A DNA stretch of 26,548 nt from CAYLXN01 sp964586855 (lineage in GTDB: Bacteria > Patescibacteriota > Saccharimonadia > Saccharimonadales > Saccharimonadaceae), in the NCBI GenBank assembly GCA_964586855.1, contig CAZPHO010000010.1:1-26548 (forward strand), in the 5' to 3' direction. Below the pieces are notes generated by a model. The model saw only the letters and a program-made list of their open reading frames with translations, ran no database searches and was not told the origin of the DNA. Shown here in pieces: positions 1 to 6,926 of the stretch. A program made the translations under genes and the position numbers. How positions within the stretch are numbered: the stretch's first letter is position 1; every line of letters starts with the position of its first letter.

Positions 1-1
1 G

Positions 2-1507
2 ACTCAAGTTATCATCAAAGCCCCAGCCACTGCTGATGATACTGATGTGGTTTGTATGCCTGATCTAAATCTAAAGAAAGCTATTTTGGGAGACAACACA
101 GCCACCGAAGCTACTAGCTTAACCGTCACAAGCCTGAAGGCTCAGACCGATGGCCCGTTTACTTGGAGCTACGGGATGGACCGAGATCGCATCTCGAATT
201 TAATTGGCTTAGAGTATGCGACTAACCTAATCTACCTAAGTTTCTCTATGAACCAAGTATCCGACCTCACTCCATTAGCAAGCTTATCTGAAAAAATCTC
301 TTACCTAAACCTCAACAACAACCAAATCTCCGACGTCTCGCCGCTGACCAACTTAACCAGCATAGAATCTTTGCATCTTTCCAGCAACAAAATCACCGAT
401 CTCTCACTACTGGCTAGTCTGACTAACTTAACAGGCCTTAATCTCTATAACAACCAAATCACTTCAATCGAGTCGTTAGCTAATTTAACCAACCTGAGAG
501 AGTTAAGCATTGCCAAAAACCAAATCACTGACCTGTCTTCACTTGCTAGTTTAATAAACTTGTGGTTGGTTTTTTACGAAGGCAACCCAATAACTACTGA
601 CCCTGCTTTTTTGGTGGCTATCAAAGAGCGGCAGTATTCTCAGCAATTCTTTTTCACTAAAGCTATTGATGAGGGCGGTAGGCTAGTCGAAGGAGTCTAT
701 GCTCAGGTTGGAGAAAGTTATACCAGGTGGGAAGATGATCTACCCTGGCAGTGGCAATCTCTAGCAGAATACTCATGGGTGAGGGATCTAGATGTCAATG
801 CTTGGCATTTTCAAATACCAATAGATATTCCAATTATGGGAGATGGTAGTAACTCAGTTGATAAAGTCGAACACTACATTACATTGACCGAGACCATCAC
901 CCCAGCTGGATATTATCCCAGCCCTACGCCTATAGTCGCCTACCAAGGTTGCGGTGGCCTATTCACTATCCCTGGCAGTGATGGCTCTGACCCACAAGGA
1001 GATCTCGCAGCCCTTACCTCATGCGATCAAGTCACCATGCTCCCCGACAACACCCTCACCTGGGTCAAGCAAGCCATTCCTAAGGCCACAGTCACTCCAC
1101 CAACTTCTTCCACCACTCCAATCATCTCCATCACCAACACCGCTGTCGGTCCAGTCAAATACCGCTTAGTCATCAAAAACCAAGCCGGAGAGACAGTCAA
1201 CCCTACTCAACCAGAAATCACTCTTGCTGCTAATGAATCATTTGAACTTAATCTCCAATCGCTCAACCTTCCACCAGCCAATTACACCTACCAACTAATG
1301 TCAACTGACAACAACGACCAACCAATTGAAGTCACAGCTGGCAACTTCACTATTCAATCCCAAACCACTCCAACCACACCAACTGATTCAGAAGCCAACC
1401 AAGCACCAGCGACTGGGGTTGGATCAGCGGTCAGCGTCATCTTGCCGATTAGTTTTACTTCGATAGTAGTTGCAGGGCTGTTGATCAAGAAAAAAGTAAA
1501 ATTATAG
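2..1507 (+). CDS. Leucine-rich-repeat surface protein, internalin-like (5' end outside the window)
   Basis: The frame is open to the left edge with no stop, so the gene starts upstream; a GTG at 47 is in frame but lies inside what looks like the internalin-type lead-in PDLNLKKAILGDN. About six or seven LRRs of ~22 residues follow (e.g. LNLNNNQISDVSPL, LNLYNNQITSIESL), roughly at 180-590. A long non-repetitive region comes next, then a Thr/Pro-rich stretch near 1080-1400. The last 34 residues are APATG, a hydrophobic segment and the tail KKKVKL, the layout of a sortase sorting signal but with A instead of L at the first position; without a sortase it would be a simple C-terminal anchor. Such LRR proteins usually mediate protein-protein contact at the cell surface. 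The ligand is unknown. The LRR class is clear; cell-wall sorting is inference. Confidence 0.88.
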   Translation, partial: TQVIIKAPATADDTDVVCMPDLNLKKAILGDNTATEATSLTVTSLKAQTDGPFTWSYGMDRDRISNLIGLEYATNLIYLSFSMNQVSDLTPLASLSEKISYLNLNNNQISDVSPLTNLTSIESLHLSSNKITDLSLLASLTNLTGLNLYNNQITSIESLANLTNLRELSIAKNQITDLSSLASLINLWLVFYEGNPITTDPAFLVAIKERQYSQQFFFTKAIDEGGRLVEGVYAQVGESYTRWEDDLPWQWQSLAEYSWVRDLDVNAWHFQIPIDIPIMGDGSNSVDKVEHYITLTETITPAGYYPSPTPIVAYQGCGGLFTIPGSDGSDPQGDLAALTSCDQVTMLPDNTLTWVKQAIPKATVTPPTSSTTPIISITNTAVGPVKYRLVIKNQAGETVNPTQPEITLAANESFELNLQSLNLPPANYTYQLMSTDNNDQPIEVTAGNFTIQSQTTPTTPTDSEANQAPATGVGSAVSVILPISFTSIVVAGLLIKKKVKL

Positions 1508-1529
1508 AACTGCAGAGAGTTCCTTGGGC

Positions 1530-1558
1530 TTGCTTCAAGCTCCAATGATTGCTAAGAT
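1530..1558 (+). promoter_or_regulatory. Promoter of xseA, leaderless type
   Basis: TTGCTT (1530-1535), 17-bp spacer, TAAGAT (1553-1558) preceded by TG at 1550-1551 (extended -10). The GTG start of xseA follows after 7 nt, where transcription should begin, so the mRNA would be leaderless. The -35 lies in the loop and arm of a hairpin, GCTTG-CTT-CAAGC, after the LRR gene. Confidence 0.6.
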
Positions 1559-1565
1559 TGATTAA

Positions 1566-2657
1566 GTGAACGAACAGCAAATAATTTGGCAGCCAGCTGA
1601 TTTGGTGGCGGCGCTCAATCAAACTTTGGAATACGCTTTTCCGACGGTCGAAGTTGAGGGTGAAGTGGCGAATTTCAAAGTCAATCAGAGCAAGTATGTA
1701 TTTTTTGACCTTAAAGATGACGAAGCGAGCCTAGGCTGCTTCATGAGCCTGTTTAATTTGACAACACAGATTAAAGATGGGATGACAGTGCGCTTGCTGG
1801 CTCGACCCAAAATCACTAATTGGGGAAAATTTAGCCTGACGGTGGAGCGAATTCAGCCGATTGGTGAGGGTAGCATCAAGAAGGCGCAAGAATTGCAACA
1901 AATTAAACTCGAGCGCGAGGGTTTGTTTGATCCAGCCCGCAAGCAATTACTACCTGATAAAATTAGCAAAATTGGTTTGATTTCGTCTAAACAAGCGGCA
2001 GGTTTTGCGGACTTCATGCGGATTTTGGATGATCGGACTGGCGGCGTGGCGGTGCATTTCAAACACACGCAGGTGCAGGGTTTGAGCGCGCCTGAGCAGA
2101 TTGTGGCGGCGCTTGAGTTGCTCGATCAAAAACAACTAGACTTGATTGCGTTGGTGCGCGGTGGCGGTAGTGCTGATGACCTGGCTTGTTTTGATGACGA
2201 AGCTGTGGTGCGAGCGATTGCGGCGGCCCAGACACCGATTATCACTGGCATTGGCCATGAGATTGATCAAACGCTGGCTGATTTGGCGGCCGATGTAGTC
2301 GGAGCGACGCCAACTCACGTGGCCCAGCTGTTGTCGAATGATCGACAGGTGATAATTGATGCGGCAGAGCGGACAGTTGACCAAATTCAGCAAGTCCTGC
2401 TTGAGCAAATTAGTTATTCAATAGATTTTACAAAAAGTCAAATAGATAATCTTAAGCTAAAACTGGCCGATCGACTTGACCAGCGGCTGAAGCAGCTGAC
2501 AGTCCAGACGCAATTAGTTGAATCTTACAATCCGCAACTAGCTTTAGACCGAGGTTATGCGGTGATAAGAGGCGAGGTCAGTGTTGGTCAAAAATTAGCA
2601 ATCGAGACAGCAAAACAATTAATCACAGCGGAGGTGAAACATGTCCAAACCAAATAA
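1566..2657 (+). CDS. xseA: Exodeoxyribonuclease VII large subunit
   Basis: Catalytic subunit of exonuclease VII, which degrades single-stranded DNA to oligonucleotides in both directions. An N-terminal OB-fold (about residues 5-100) precedes the catalytic domain with RGGGS at 198-202, FDDEAVVRAI at 209-218 and GHEIDQTLADLAAD at 230-243, matching the family's RGGGS..E.L..F and GHE.D..L.D..AD signatures. At 363 aa it is shorter than typical 400-450 aa homologues, mainly in the C-terminal coiled-coil. The GTG start has no clear Shine-Dalgarno but sits 7 nt after a -10 element. The end overlaps xseB by 17 bp, consistent with fixed subunit stoichiometry through coupled translation. Confidence 0.95.
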   Translation: MNEQQIIWQPADLVAALNQTLEYAFPTVEVEGEVANFKVNQSKYVFFDLKDDEASLGCFMSLFNLTTQIKDGMTVRLLARPKITNWGKFSLTVERIQPIGEGSIKKAQELQQIKLEREGLFDPARKQLLPDKISKIGLISSKQAAGFADFMRILDDRTGGVAVHFKHTQVQGLSAPEQIVAALELLDQKQLDLIALVRGGGSADDLACFDDEAVVRAIAAAQTPIITGIGHEIDQTLADLAADVVGATPTHVAQLLSNDRQVIIDAAERTVDQIQQVLLEQISYSIDFTKSQIDNLKLKLADRLDQRLKQLTVQTQLVESYNPQLALDRGYAVIRGEVSVGQKLAIETAKQLITAEVKHVQTK

Positions 2658-2829
2658 AATTTCAATTGACGACCAGCTCAAGCAGCTTGAAGAGTTGCTG
2701 GCGTGGTTTGACGACGAGCAGCAATTTAATTACGACCAAGCGCTCGAAAAATATCAGCAAGCTCAGCAGCTAGTGGCGGCGATTAGGCAGCAGTTGTCTG
2801 AGTTAAAAAACACCTTAATCGAGCTCTAA
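2641..2829 (+). CDS. xseB: Exodeoxyribonuclease VII small subunit
   Basis: A 62-aa acidic and Gln-rich helical protein whose layout (KISIDDQLKQLEELLAWFD, then LEKYQQAQQLV) matches the XseB family, in which several small subunits wrap the coiled-coil of XseA. It begins inside xseA in another frame (17-bp overlap) and ends 2 bp before the next gene, so it is translated as part of the operon. Short length is normal for the family. Confidence 0.92.
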   Translation: MSKPNKISIDDQLKQLEELLAWFDDEQQFNYDQALEKYQQAQQLVAAIRQQLSELKNTLIEL

Positions 2830-2831
2830 TT

Positions 2832-3326
2832 ATGGCTTGGCTGTTGCGGTTCGGAGCGGTGATAGTTGGCGTGTTTTTGGGGGTGGTGCTGTTTGGGGCG
2901 CCGTATGTGCCGACTCGTCGTCAAGATTTGTTGAAATTAATCGAGCGACTGGACCTGTCGCTAGAGGATGTGCTGGTTGACTGCGGGGCGGGTGACGGCT
3001 TAGTGGGGCGAGCGTTTGCCAAACACATCAAGCGGGCGATTGGTTATGAAATTAATCCGTTTTTGGTGTTAATCGCCAAAGTCGCCAACCGTAAGTATCC
3101 CAAAAATCAAGTTCGGCTTGGCGATTTCAGGCGAGCCAGCTGGCCGGCCAACACAACTTTGGTTTACTATTTTGGAGCGGCTAATTACGCTCAGCAGCTG
3201 GTCGACAAAGTCAAGTCGCACGCGCTGGAGCATCATCATCCGATGCAGATTATCAGTTACGGTTTTGACTTGCCGGGCTTGGGCGAAGCTAAGTCAATCG
3301 GTAGTTTTCAAGTTTATCAAATTTAA
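2832..3326 (+). CDS. Membrane-anchored SAM-dependent methyltransferase-like protein
   Basis: 164 aa. Residues 5-23 form a hydrophobic segment ending in GAPYVPTRR. A small Rossmann methyltransferase core follows: motif I VDCGAGDG (49-56) for SAM, an acidic residue after the second strand (E73 in GYEINP), and LGDF (96-99) as motif II. The N-terminal membrane helix plus short core resembles the FAM173/ATPSCKMT-type protein-lysine methyltransferases, but that assignment is by general layout only and the substrate is unknown. It is the third gene of the xseAB operon and starts 2 bp after the xseB stop. A methyltransferase fold is likely; activity is inference. Confidence 0.75.
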   Translation: MAWLLRFGAVIVGVFLGVVLFGAPYVPTRRQDLLKLIERLDLSLEDVLVDCGAGDGLVGRAFAKHIKRAIGYEINPFLVLIAKVANRKYPKNQVRLGDFRRASWPANTTLVYYFGAANYAQQLVDKVKSHALEHHHPMQIISYGFDLPGLGEAKSIGSFQVYQI

Positions 3327-3328
3327 AC

Positions 3329-3357
3329 TTTACTTAATTGCAGTCGCCAGTTATAAT
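3329..3357 (+). promoter_or_regulatory. Promoter of the 3365 gene, leaderless type
   Basis: TTTACT (3329-3334), 17-bp spacer, TATAAT (3352-3357). The ATG at 3365 is 7 nt after the -10, so transcription would start at or next to the start codon. Confidence 0.7.
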
Positions 3358-3364
3358 GTTTGGC

Positions 3365-4021
3365 ATGAGCGCTAAAAATTCAACCTTAAGCTATCGATCC
3401 GGAGCTGGCACCTCAATGGTGTTGGCAGTTTTGTTTGGTGTGCTGAGCCTGGCGATGATCGCAGTGTCGATTATGTTTTTTACTAAATACACTGATTTGG
3501 AGAAAAATTTCGATACTCGACTTGAGGAGCAGGGGCTTAGTTACAAAAAAGACATTCAGGACGAAATGCAAAAAACTTTTGAGCAGCGTGAAAAAGAGCC
3601 GTTTCGAGAATTTGTCGGACCAACTGATTTAGGTCAGCTGCGCTTTTTCTACCCCAAGACTTGGAGTATGTATGTGCGCAAAATGAACAATCCTTACACG
3701 GCTTATTTCCATCCAAATCCTGTTCCAGCCATCGATGACAAAGCTGCTCGACATGCGCTGATTGTCAATATCGTCAACAAAGACTATGACGCCACGCTGA
3801 AGCCACTAATCAAATCAATCGAATCGGGTAAAATCAAACAAGCATCTTACACTGTCAACGACACAACTGGCTCGCTACTCGAGGGTGAAATTTACAGCAA
3901 GATGAATGGCATGGCGCTTTATCTGAAATTGCGTGATAAAACGATTGTGCTGCAGACCAATTCGATGTCGTTTAAAAACGACTTTCAAGAAGTTATCAAA
4001 ACTATCAAATTTGACAAATAG
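3365..4021 (+). CDS. Hypothetical membrane-anchored protein
   Basis: 218 aa from the ATG at 3365. Earlier in-frame starts at 3338 (TTG) and 3356 (ATG) overlap the promoter and were rejected. A short polar N-terminus is followed by one membrane helix (about residues 17-39), a charged helical stretch (YTDLEKNFDTRLEEQG and on, probably coiled coil), and an outside domain beginning GPTDLGQLRFFYPKTWSMYV and ending in alternating strands. That domain loosely recalls PsbP-like folds (FYPKTW, then FHPNPVP), but I do not recognise the family. It has its own promoter, and the next gene also has one starting right after its stop. Function unknown. Confidence 0.8.
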   Translation: MSAKNSTLSYRSGAGTSMVLAVLFGVLSLAMIAVSIMFFTKYTDLEKNFDTRLEEQGLSYKKDIQDEMQKTFEQREKEPFREFVGPTDLGQLRFFYPKTWSMYVRKMNNPYTAYFHPNPVPAIDDKAARHALIVNIVNKDYDATLKPLIKSIESGKIKQASYTVNDTTGSLLEGEIYSKMNGMALYLKLRDKTIVLQTNSMSFKNDFQEVIKTIKFDK

Positions 4022-4022
4022 T

Positions 4023-4031
4023 TGCTATAAT
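4023..4031 (+). promoter_or_regulatory. Extended -10 promoter of the histidine-kinase operon, leaderless type
   Basis: TGCTATAAT, a perfect extended -10, begins one base after the preceding stop codon. No -35 at normal spacing was seen (TTGACA at 4011-4016 is too close). GTG at 4038 follows after 6 nt, matching the expected transcription start. Confidence 0.65.
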
Positions 4032-4037
4032 TAAACT

Positions 4038-4799
4038 GTGAATCAGAGGCAGGAGACTTATCGGGCGGACTATTTTAATTGGCTAGCTGAACAATTGGTT
4101 TCGGTTGAATCGCCGACGGTGACGTTGGCGCATGAACTCAAAGCGCCGCTGGGATTGATTCGCCAGTTAGCGTTGTTTGTGCAGGATGAAGAGCTGTCAG
4201 ATATTGAGCGTCAACAGTATCTAACTCAAATCCAAGTTATCAGCGAGCAATCGCTCGACTTAGTGGCCAATTTATCAAAAATTGCTGGTTTGTCGCAGTT
4301 GGAGCTTGATTTTCAGCCAATTAATCCAGTCCAGGTTTATCGGCAAGTCGAGCACGATCTGGCGTCGGTGCTCAAGCTCAACGGCAAGCGCTTGCAGCTG
4401 AGCTATGGTTCTGGTCGATATTTAGCGCTGGCTGATTTTGATTGCGCGCGACTGGTGTTGCGCCAATTTTGTTTGAACGCGATTAATTATTCAGACCCAA
4501 AGTCGACTATCAAAGTTAGGCTGTCGCGGCACGGTGATCGCCAAGTGCGAGTGGCGGTACGCGATTTTGGGCCACGTTTGCCGCTGGAAATCTGGCGAGG
4601 CTTGAAGCGGCGCTCGGCGCTGCGGACGCAGGCGATCACTAATCGACCGCTAGCCAGTGGAATTGGTTTGATCATTGCCGATCAGTTCGCCACCAAGATG
4701 AACTGCCAAATTGGGGCGATTTCTCATAGCGACGGCGCGACTTTTTATCTTGACATGCCGCTGTCTGGTCAGCTGAGTTTGTTGGGGGAGATGAGTTAA
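4038..4799 (+). CDS. Soluble sensor histidine kinase, HisKA/HATPase type
   Basis: 253 aa with no membrane segment and almost no sensor domain. The H-box LAHELKAPLGLI puts the phospho-acceptor at H32. The dimerisation helices run to about residue 95. The ATPase domain has an N-box (CLNAINYSDP, N148), a G1-type DFGP (D176, G178) and G2 SGIGLIIA (207-214). The G1 box is minimal and the F-box is not clear, so nucleotide binding may be weak. The GTG start lies at the predicted transcription start. One base separates its stop from the response regulator start, making an obvious cognate pair. With only ~30 residues before the H-box, the input must come from a partner or the cytoplasm (inference). 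Confidence 0.88.
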   Translation: MNQRQETYRADYFNWLAEQLVSVESPTVTLAHELKAPLGLIRQLALFVQDEELSDIERQQYLTQIQVISEQSLDLVANLSKIAGLSQLELDFQPINPVQVYRQVEHDLASVLKLNGKRLQLSYGSGRYLALADFDCARLVLRQFCLNAINYSDPKSTIKVRLSRHGDRQVRVAVRDFGPRLPLEIWRGLKRRSALRTQAITNRPLASGIGLIIADQFATKMNCQIGAISHSDGATFYLDMPLSGQLSLLGEMS

Positions 4800-4800
4800 A

Positions 4801-5178
4801 ATGTCAACTCAGATTTTGGTTATTGACGATGATCAGCTGTTTAATCAATTGCTGTTTCGTGGACTAGGTGCGAATTATCAGGTAGTTCAGGCTTTTGATG
4901 GCTTTTCGGCGATGGACTTGATCGATCAGCAATTACCAGATTTAATTTTGCTAGACGTGTTGATGCCTGGTGCGACTGGTTTTAGTTTGCTGTATGAATT
5001 AATTTCTTATCCTGATACCAAAAATATTCCGATTATTATTATTTCGAACACGGCTGATAGTTTGAGTTTGACTAATTTGCGTCATCTGGGTGTGGTGGCA
5101 ATTTATGATAAGAGCCGGTTGCTGATGACAGACTTGCGGGCCAAAATTGAACTGGTGTTAACGACGACTGAAGGCTGA
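4801..5178 (+). CDS. Receiver-only response regulator (CheY-like)
   Basis: 125 aa, one receiver domain and no output domain. The acidic pocket is D9-D11 (VIDDDQ), the phosphorylation site D52 (LLDVLMPG), the switch hydroxyl S82 (IIIISNTAD), and the invariant lysine K104 (YDKSR). All catalytic positions are present, so it should be phosphorylated by the upstream kinase. Without a DNA-binding domain it must act by protein contact, and no target is visible here. Its stop overlaps the recO start in TGATG. Confidence 0.92.
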   Translation: MSTQILVIDDDQLFNQLLFRGLGANYQVVQAFDGFSAMDLIDQQLPDLILLDVLMPGATGFSLLYELISYPDTKNIPIIIISNTADSLSLTNLRHLGVVAIYDKSRLLMTDLRAKIELVLTTTEG

Positions 5179-5861
5179 TGGCGGGCTTGAAGTTACGGCG
5201 AACGCTGGCCATCGTGACTAGACGGACTAATTACGGCGAGGCTGATCGGATTTTGCAGTTAATCATGCCTGATGGTCAAATATCAGCCATCGCTAAAGGT
5301 GCGCGCAAGCAAAAAAGCAAGCTGGCGTCGGGGATTGAGCTGTTTAGTTTGAGTGACGTAGTTTTGGCCGAAACCAAATCGAACCTGATGCGGCTGCAGT
5401 CGGTGCGTCTAATTGAGCCGTTTGCGGATATCGTCAGCGATTATGAGCGCTTGGAGCTGGCTTCGCGGCTGATTCGGCAAATCAATCGCCAGGCACAAGG
5501 AATTGGTGACTCGATTTGGTTTGAGCTGGCTCGAGAGAGCTTGGGCGCTCTCAACCAACCCAAATTCAACCTTCAGCTGGTCGAGGCTTGGTTTAATTTA
5601 CACTTGAGTGTTGCTACTGGTCAGGCAATTAATTTAACGATTGACAATCACGGCCAACCGTTGGCGGCCGACGCAACTTATACTTATGATCAGTTAAATA
5701 ATGTTTTCATCAAGCGACCAGCTGGCGAAATTACCGGCGAGCATTTAAAATTGCTGCGGTTATTGACTCGAGTCAAGCTGACTAAATTAGCTAACCTGAC
5801 TGGAATCGATAATTATTTACCAACCGTTTTAGCAATTAGTCGCAATTTTGTCGAAAATTAG
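5178..5861 (+). CDS. recO: DNA repair protein RecO
   Basis: 227 aa. The N-terminal OB-fold has the family pattern LAIVTRRTNYGEADRILQL and AKGARKQKSKLASGIELFS (about residues 10-57). A helical C-terminal domain follows. RecO anneals SSB-coated DNA and, with RecR, loads RecA at gaps. The protein has no cysteine, so the zinc site found in many RecO C-terminal domains is absent. It is translationally coupled to the response regulator (TGATG overlap). Co-transcription with a two-component pair is unusual, but a regulatory link is not shown by the sequence. No plus-strand terminator follows; the hairpin behind it has its T-tract on the other strand. Confidence 0.9.
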   Translation: MAGLKLRRTLAIVTRRTNYGEADRILQLIMPDGQISAIAKGARKQKSKLASGIELFSLSDVVLAETKSNLMRLQSVRLIEPFADIVSDYERLELASRLIRQINRQAQGIGDSIWFELARESLGALNQPKFNLQLVEAWFNLHLSVATGQAINLTIDNHGQPLAADATYTYDQLNNVFIKRPAGEITGEHLKLLRLLTRVKLTKLANLTGIDNYLPTVLAISRNFVEN

Positions 5862-5865
5862 CCAA

Positions 5866-5892
5866 ATGAAAACCCCGCTCATACGAGCGGGG
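5866..5892 (-). terminator. Intrinsic terminator of the minus-strand RNA
   Basis: Perfect 8-bp stem CCCCGCTC/GAGCGGGG (5873-5880, 5885-5892) with a 4-nt loop. Read on the minus strand it is followed by TTTTCATTTGG. The plus-strand side has GAGTAAGC and no T-tract, so the signal faces left. Confidence 0.8.
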
Positions 5893-6607
5893 GAGTAAGC
5901 GATAATTGTCAGGTGGAGTTAGTTCCACCAAGCAGCCAACTAGAGATTATCTCATAACAAGCCCAAGGCTAATTACAAAACAGATCCTAATTGACTGCTG
6001 GGGTGAAACTAAAACCGTTAAAGTTACAAAATAGCCAAGGTTGTCTCATAAACAACCAAGTCGCTAATTGACACAATTAGCAGCTACCGGACCAAACGTC
6101 CCTGTATCCGTTCGACTTGCGTCGGACTACTGCGGGTTTATGTCAGATGCTATTAGCAGGCGGCTATCAAAATGTCTTGGCGCCAAACTCGAGGCTCGAA
6201 AGTGACCACGATTTCGAAGCAACTGCGTTGTCTTCGGGGTAACTTGTCCTTATTGCAAGCTTGGTTCGCTCTTTTAAAACTAAGTCAATGTTTGTCGACC
6301 ATGGTTTTGAGTTATCTTTTTTTGTGGTGTTTGTTTTTGGTGATAGCTCTGGTTCAAACTAGCGAACGAGTGAAGCGCTGAGATTAATCAGCGGTTTAGG
6401 AGTCAAGATTAGCAAATTCCGAGGCCGACCAATGGTCGTCCTATGCCACTAAGCTTGAGTAACCAAAACTTGGTATCTGCTGGTTAGAGCAGAATCGGCA
6501 GTTTAGTTTAGCTAGTTACCAGACGTGTAACTTTATCAGAACAATTTTACTTACTTTTTAATGTGCATTCAGCGATGAGGTGTCGTTTGTTTGCCGTCGT
6601 TGAATGT
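5866..6607 (-). ncRNA. Candidate large structured non-coding RNA (~740 nt), unrecognised
   Basis: No convincing ORF on either strand; the one plus-strand frame at 6172-6381 lacks a ribosome site and family features. A consensus minus-strand promoter (6614-6642) predicts a 5' end near 6607, and an intrinsic terminator closes the unit near 5866. Hairpins are frequent: 6601-6606 with 6566-6571 (CATTCA/TGAATG, at the very 5' end), 6426-6438 (CGACC/GGTCG), 6463-6473 (CCAA/TTGG), 6113-6124 (CGAC-GCAA-GTCG on the RNA strand, a GNRA loop), 6089-6101 (GGAC/GTCC), 6063-6081 (8-bp GCTAATTG stem), 6039-6057 (GGTTGT/ACAACC), 5960-5970 (AGCC/GGCT) and 5912-5929 (GGTGGA/TCCACC). I looked for hallmarks of tmRNA, RNase P RNA, SRP RNA and rRNA and found none. 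A divergent known class or a 5' untranslated remnant remains possible. Confidence 0.6.
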
Positions 6608-6613
6608 AGTTAC

Positions 6614-6642
6614 ATATTAGCATAAGCGTTTCGATTTGTCAA
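6614..6642 (-). promoter_or_regulatory. Consensus promoter for the minus-strand RNA
   Basis: On the minus strand: TTGACA (6642-6637), 17-bp spacer, TGC then TAATAT (6619-6614). It is nearly identical over its whole length to the promoter at 17100-17128. A perfect palindrome TGTTTAAACA (6645-6654) lies just upstream of the -35. Confidence 0.8.
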
Positions 6643-6654
6643 CTGTTTAAACAT

Positions 6655-6844
6655 CTTTTTTGCAATTTGTTAAATGTAACAGGGGGCAATGTGGTAAATA
6701 AAACATTGTATAATAGTTTTAATTTCGTGAAAACATTGTTTAATATGTAAAAATCGATGTGGAAAAGTTGTGGGAAAGAAGTAAAAAACTGTTTTAGCTT
6801 CTGTGGCTATTAATTTTTAACCGCCCGAGACTTCGCATGACTTG
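6655..6844 (+). other. AT-rich intergenic region with repeated AAACATTGT motif
   Basis: No gene. It holds AAACATTGTAT (6702-6712) and the palindromic AAACATTGTTT (6733-6743), the latter recurring near 17083 upstream of another promoter. It also holds TGTGGAAAA near 6770, a DnaA-box-like sequence. TATAAT at 6709-6714 has no good -35. Likely regulatory DNA between the divergent minus-strand RNA and the gtr gene. Confidence 0.35.
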
Positions 6845-6873
6845 TTGGAGACACGAGACGGATGTGCTAAAAT
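6845..6873 (+). promoter_or_regulatory. Promoter of the GtrII-like gene
   Basis: TTGGAG (6845-6850), 17-bp spacer, TAAAAT (6868-6873) with TG at 6865-6866. The transcript should start near 6880, which rules out an ATG at 6837 as the start codon. Confidence 0.55.
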
Positions 6874-6926
6874 TCTCAGCAAGTAGATTAGGGTTTTTAA
6901 AGGCAGTAAGCGACAAAAAGGGAAAA

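Noticed and set aside
3338..3364. TTG (3338) or ATG (3356) start for the 3365 gene
   Set aside because: Both lie within or upstream of the TATAAT box, so they would not be on the mRNA.
6172..6381. Plus-strand 69-codon frame with a hydrophobic stretch
   Set aside because: No ribosome site or promoter, no family resemblance, and it lies antisense inside the candidate minus-strand RNA.
5866..6607. tmRNA, RNase P RNA, 6S RNA or SRP RNA
   Set aside because: No GGxUUCGAC start, tRNA-like end, GGAAAGUCC core, or GGAA-type SRP loop could be found on either strand.
6837..6926. Upstream ATG start for the GtrII-like gene
   Set aside because: It overlaps the -35/-10 promoter; the added residues do not resemble the family, and the ATG at 6927 has a ribosome-site-like sequence.
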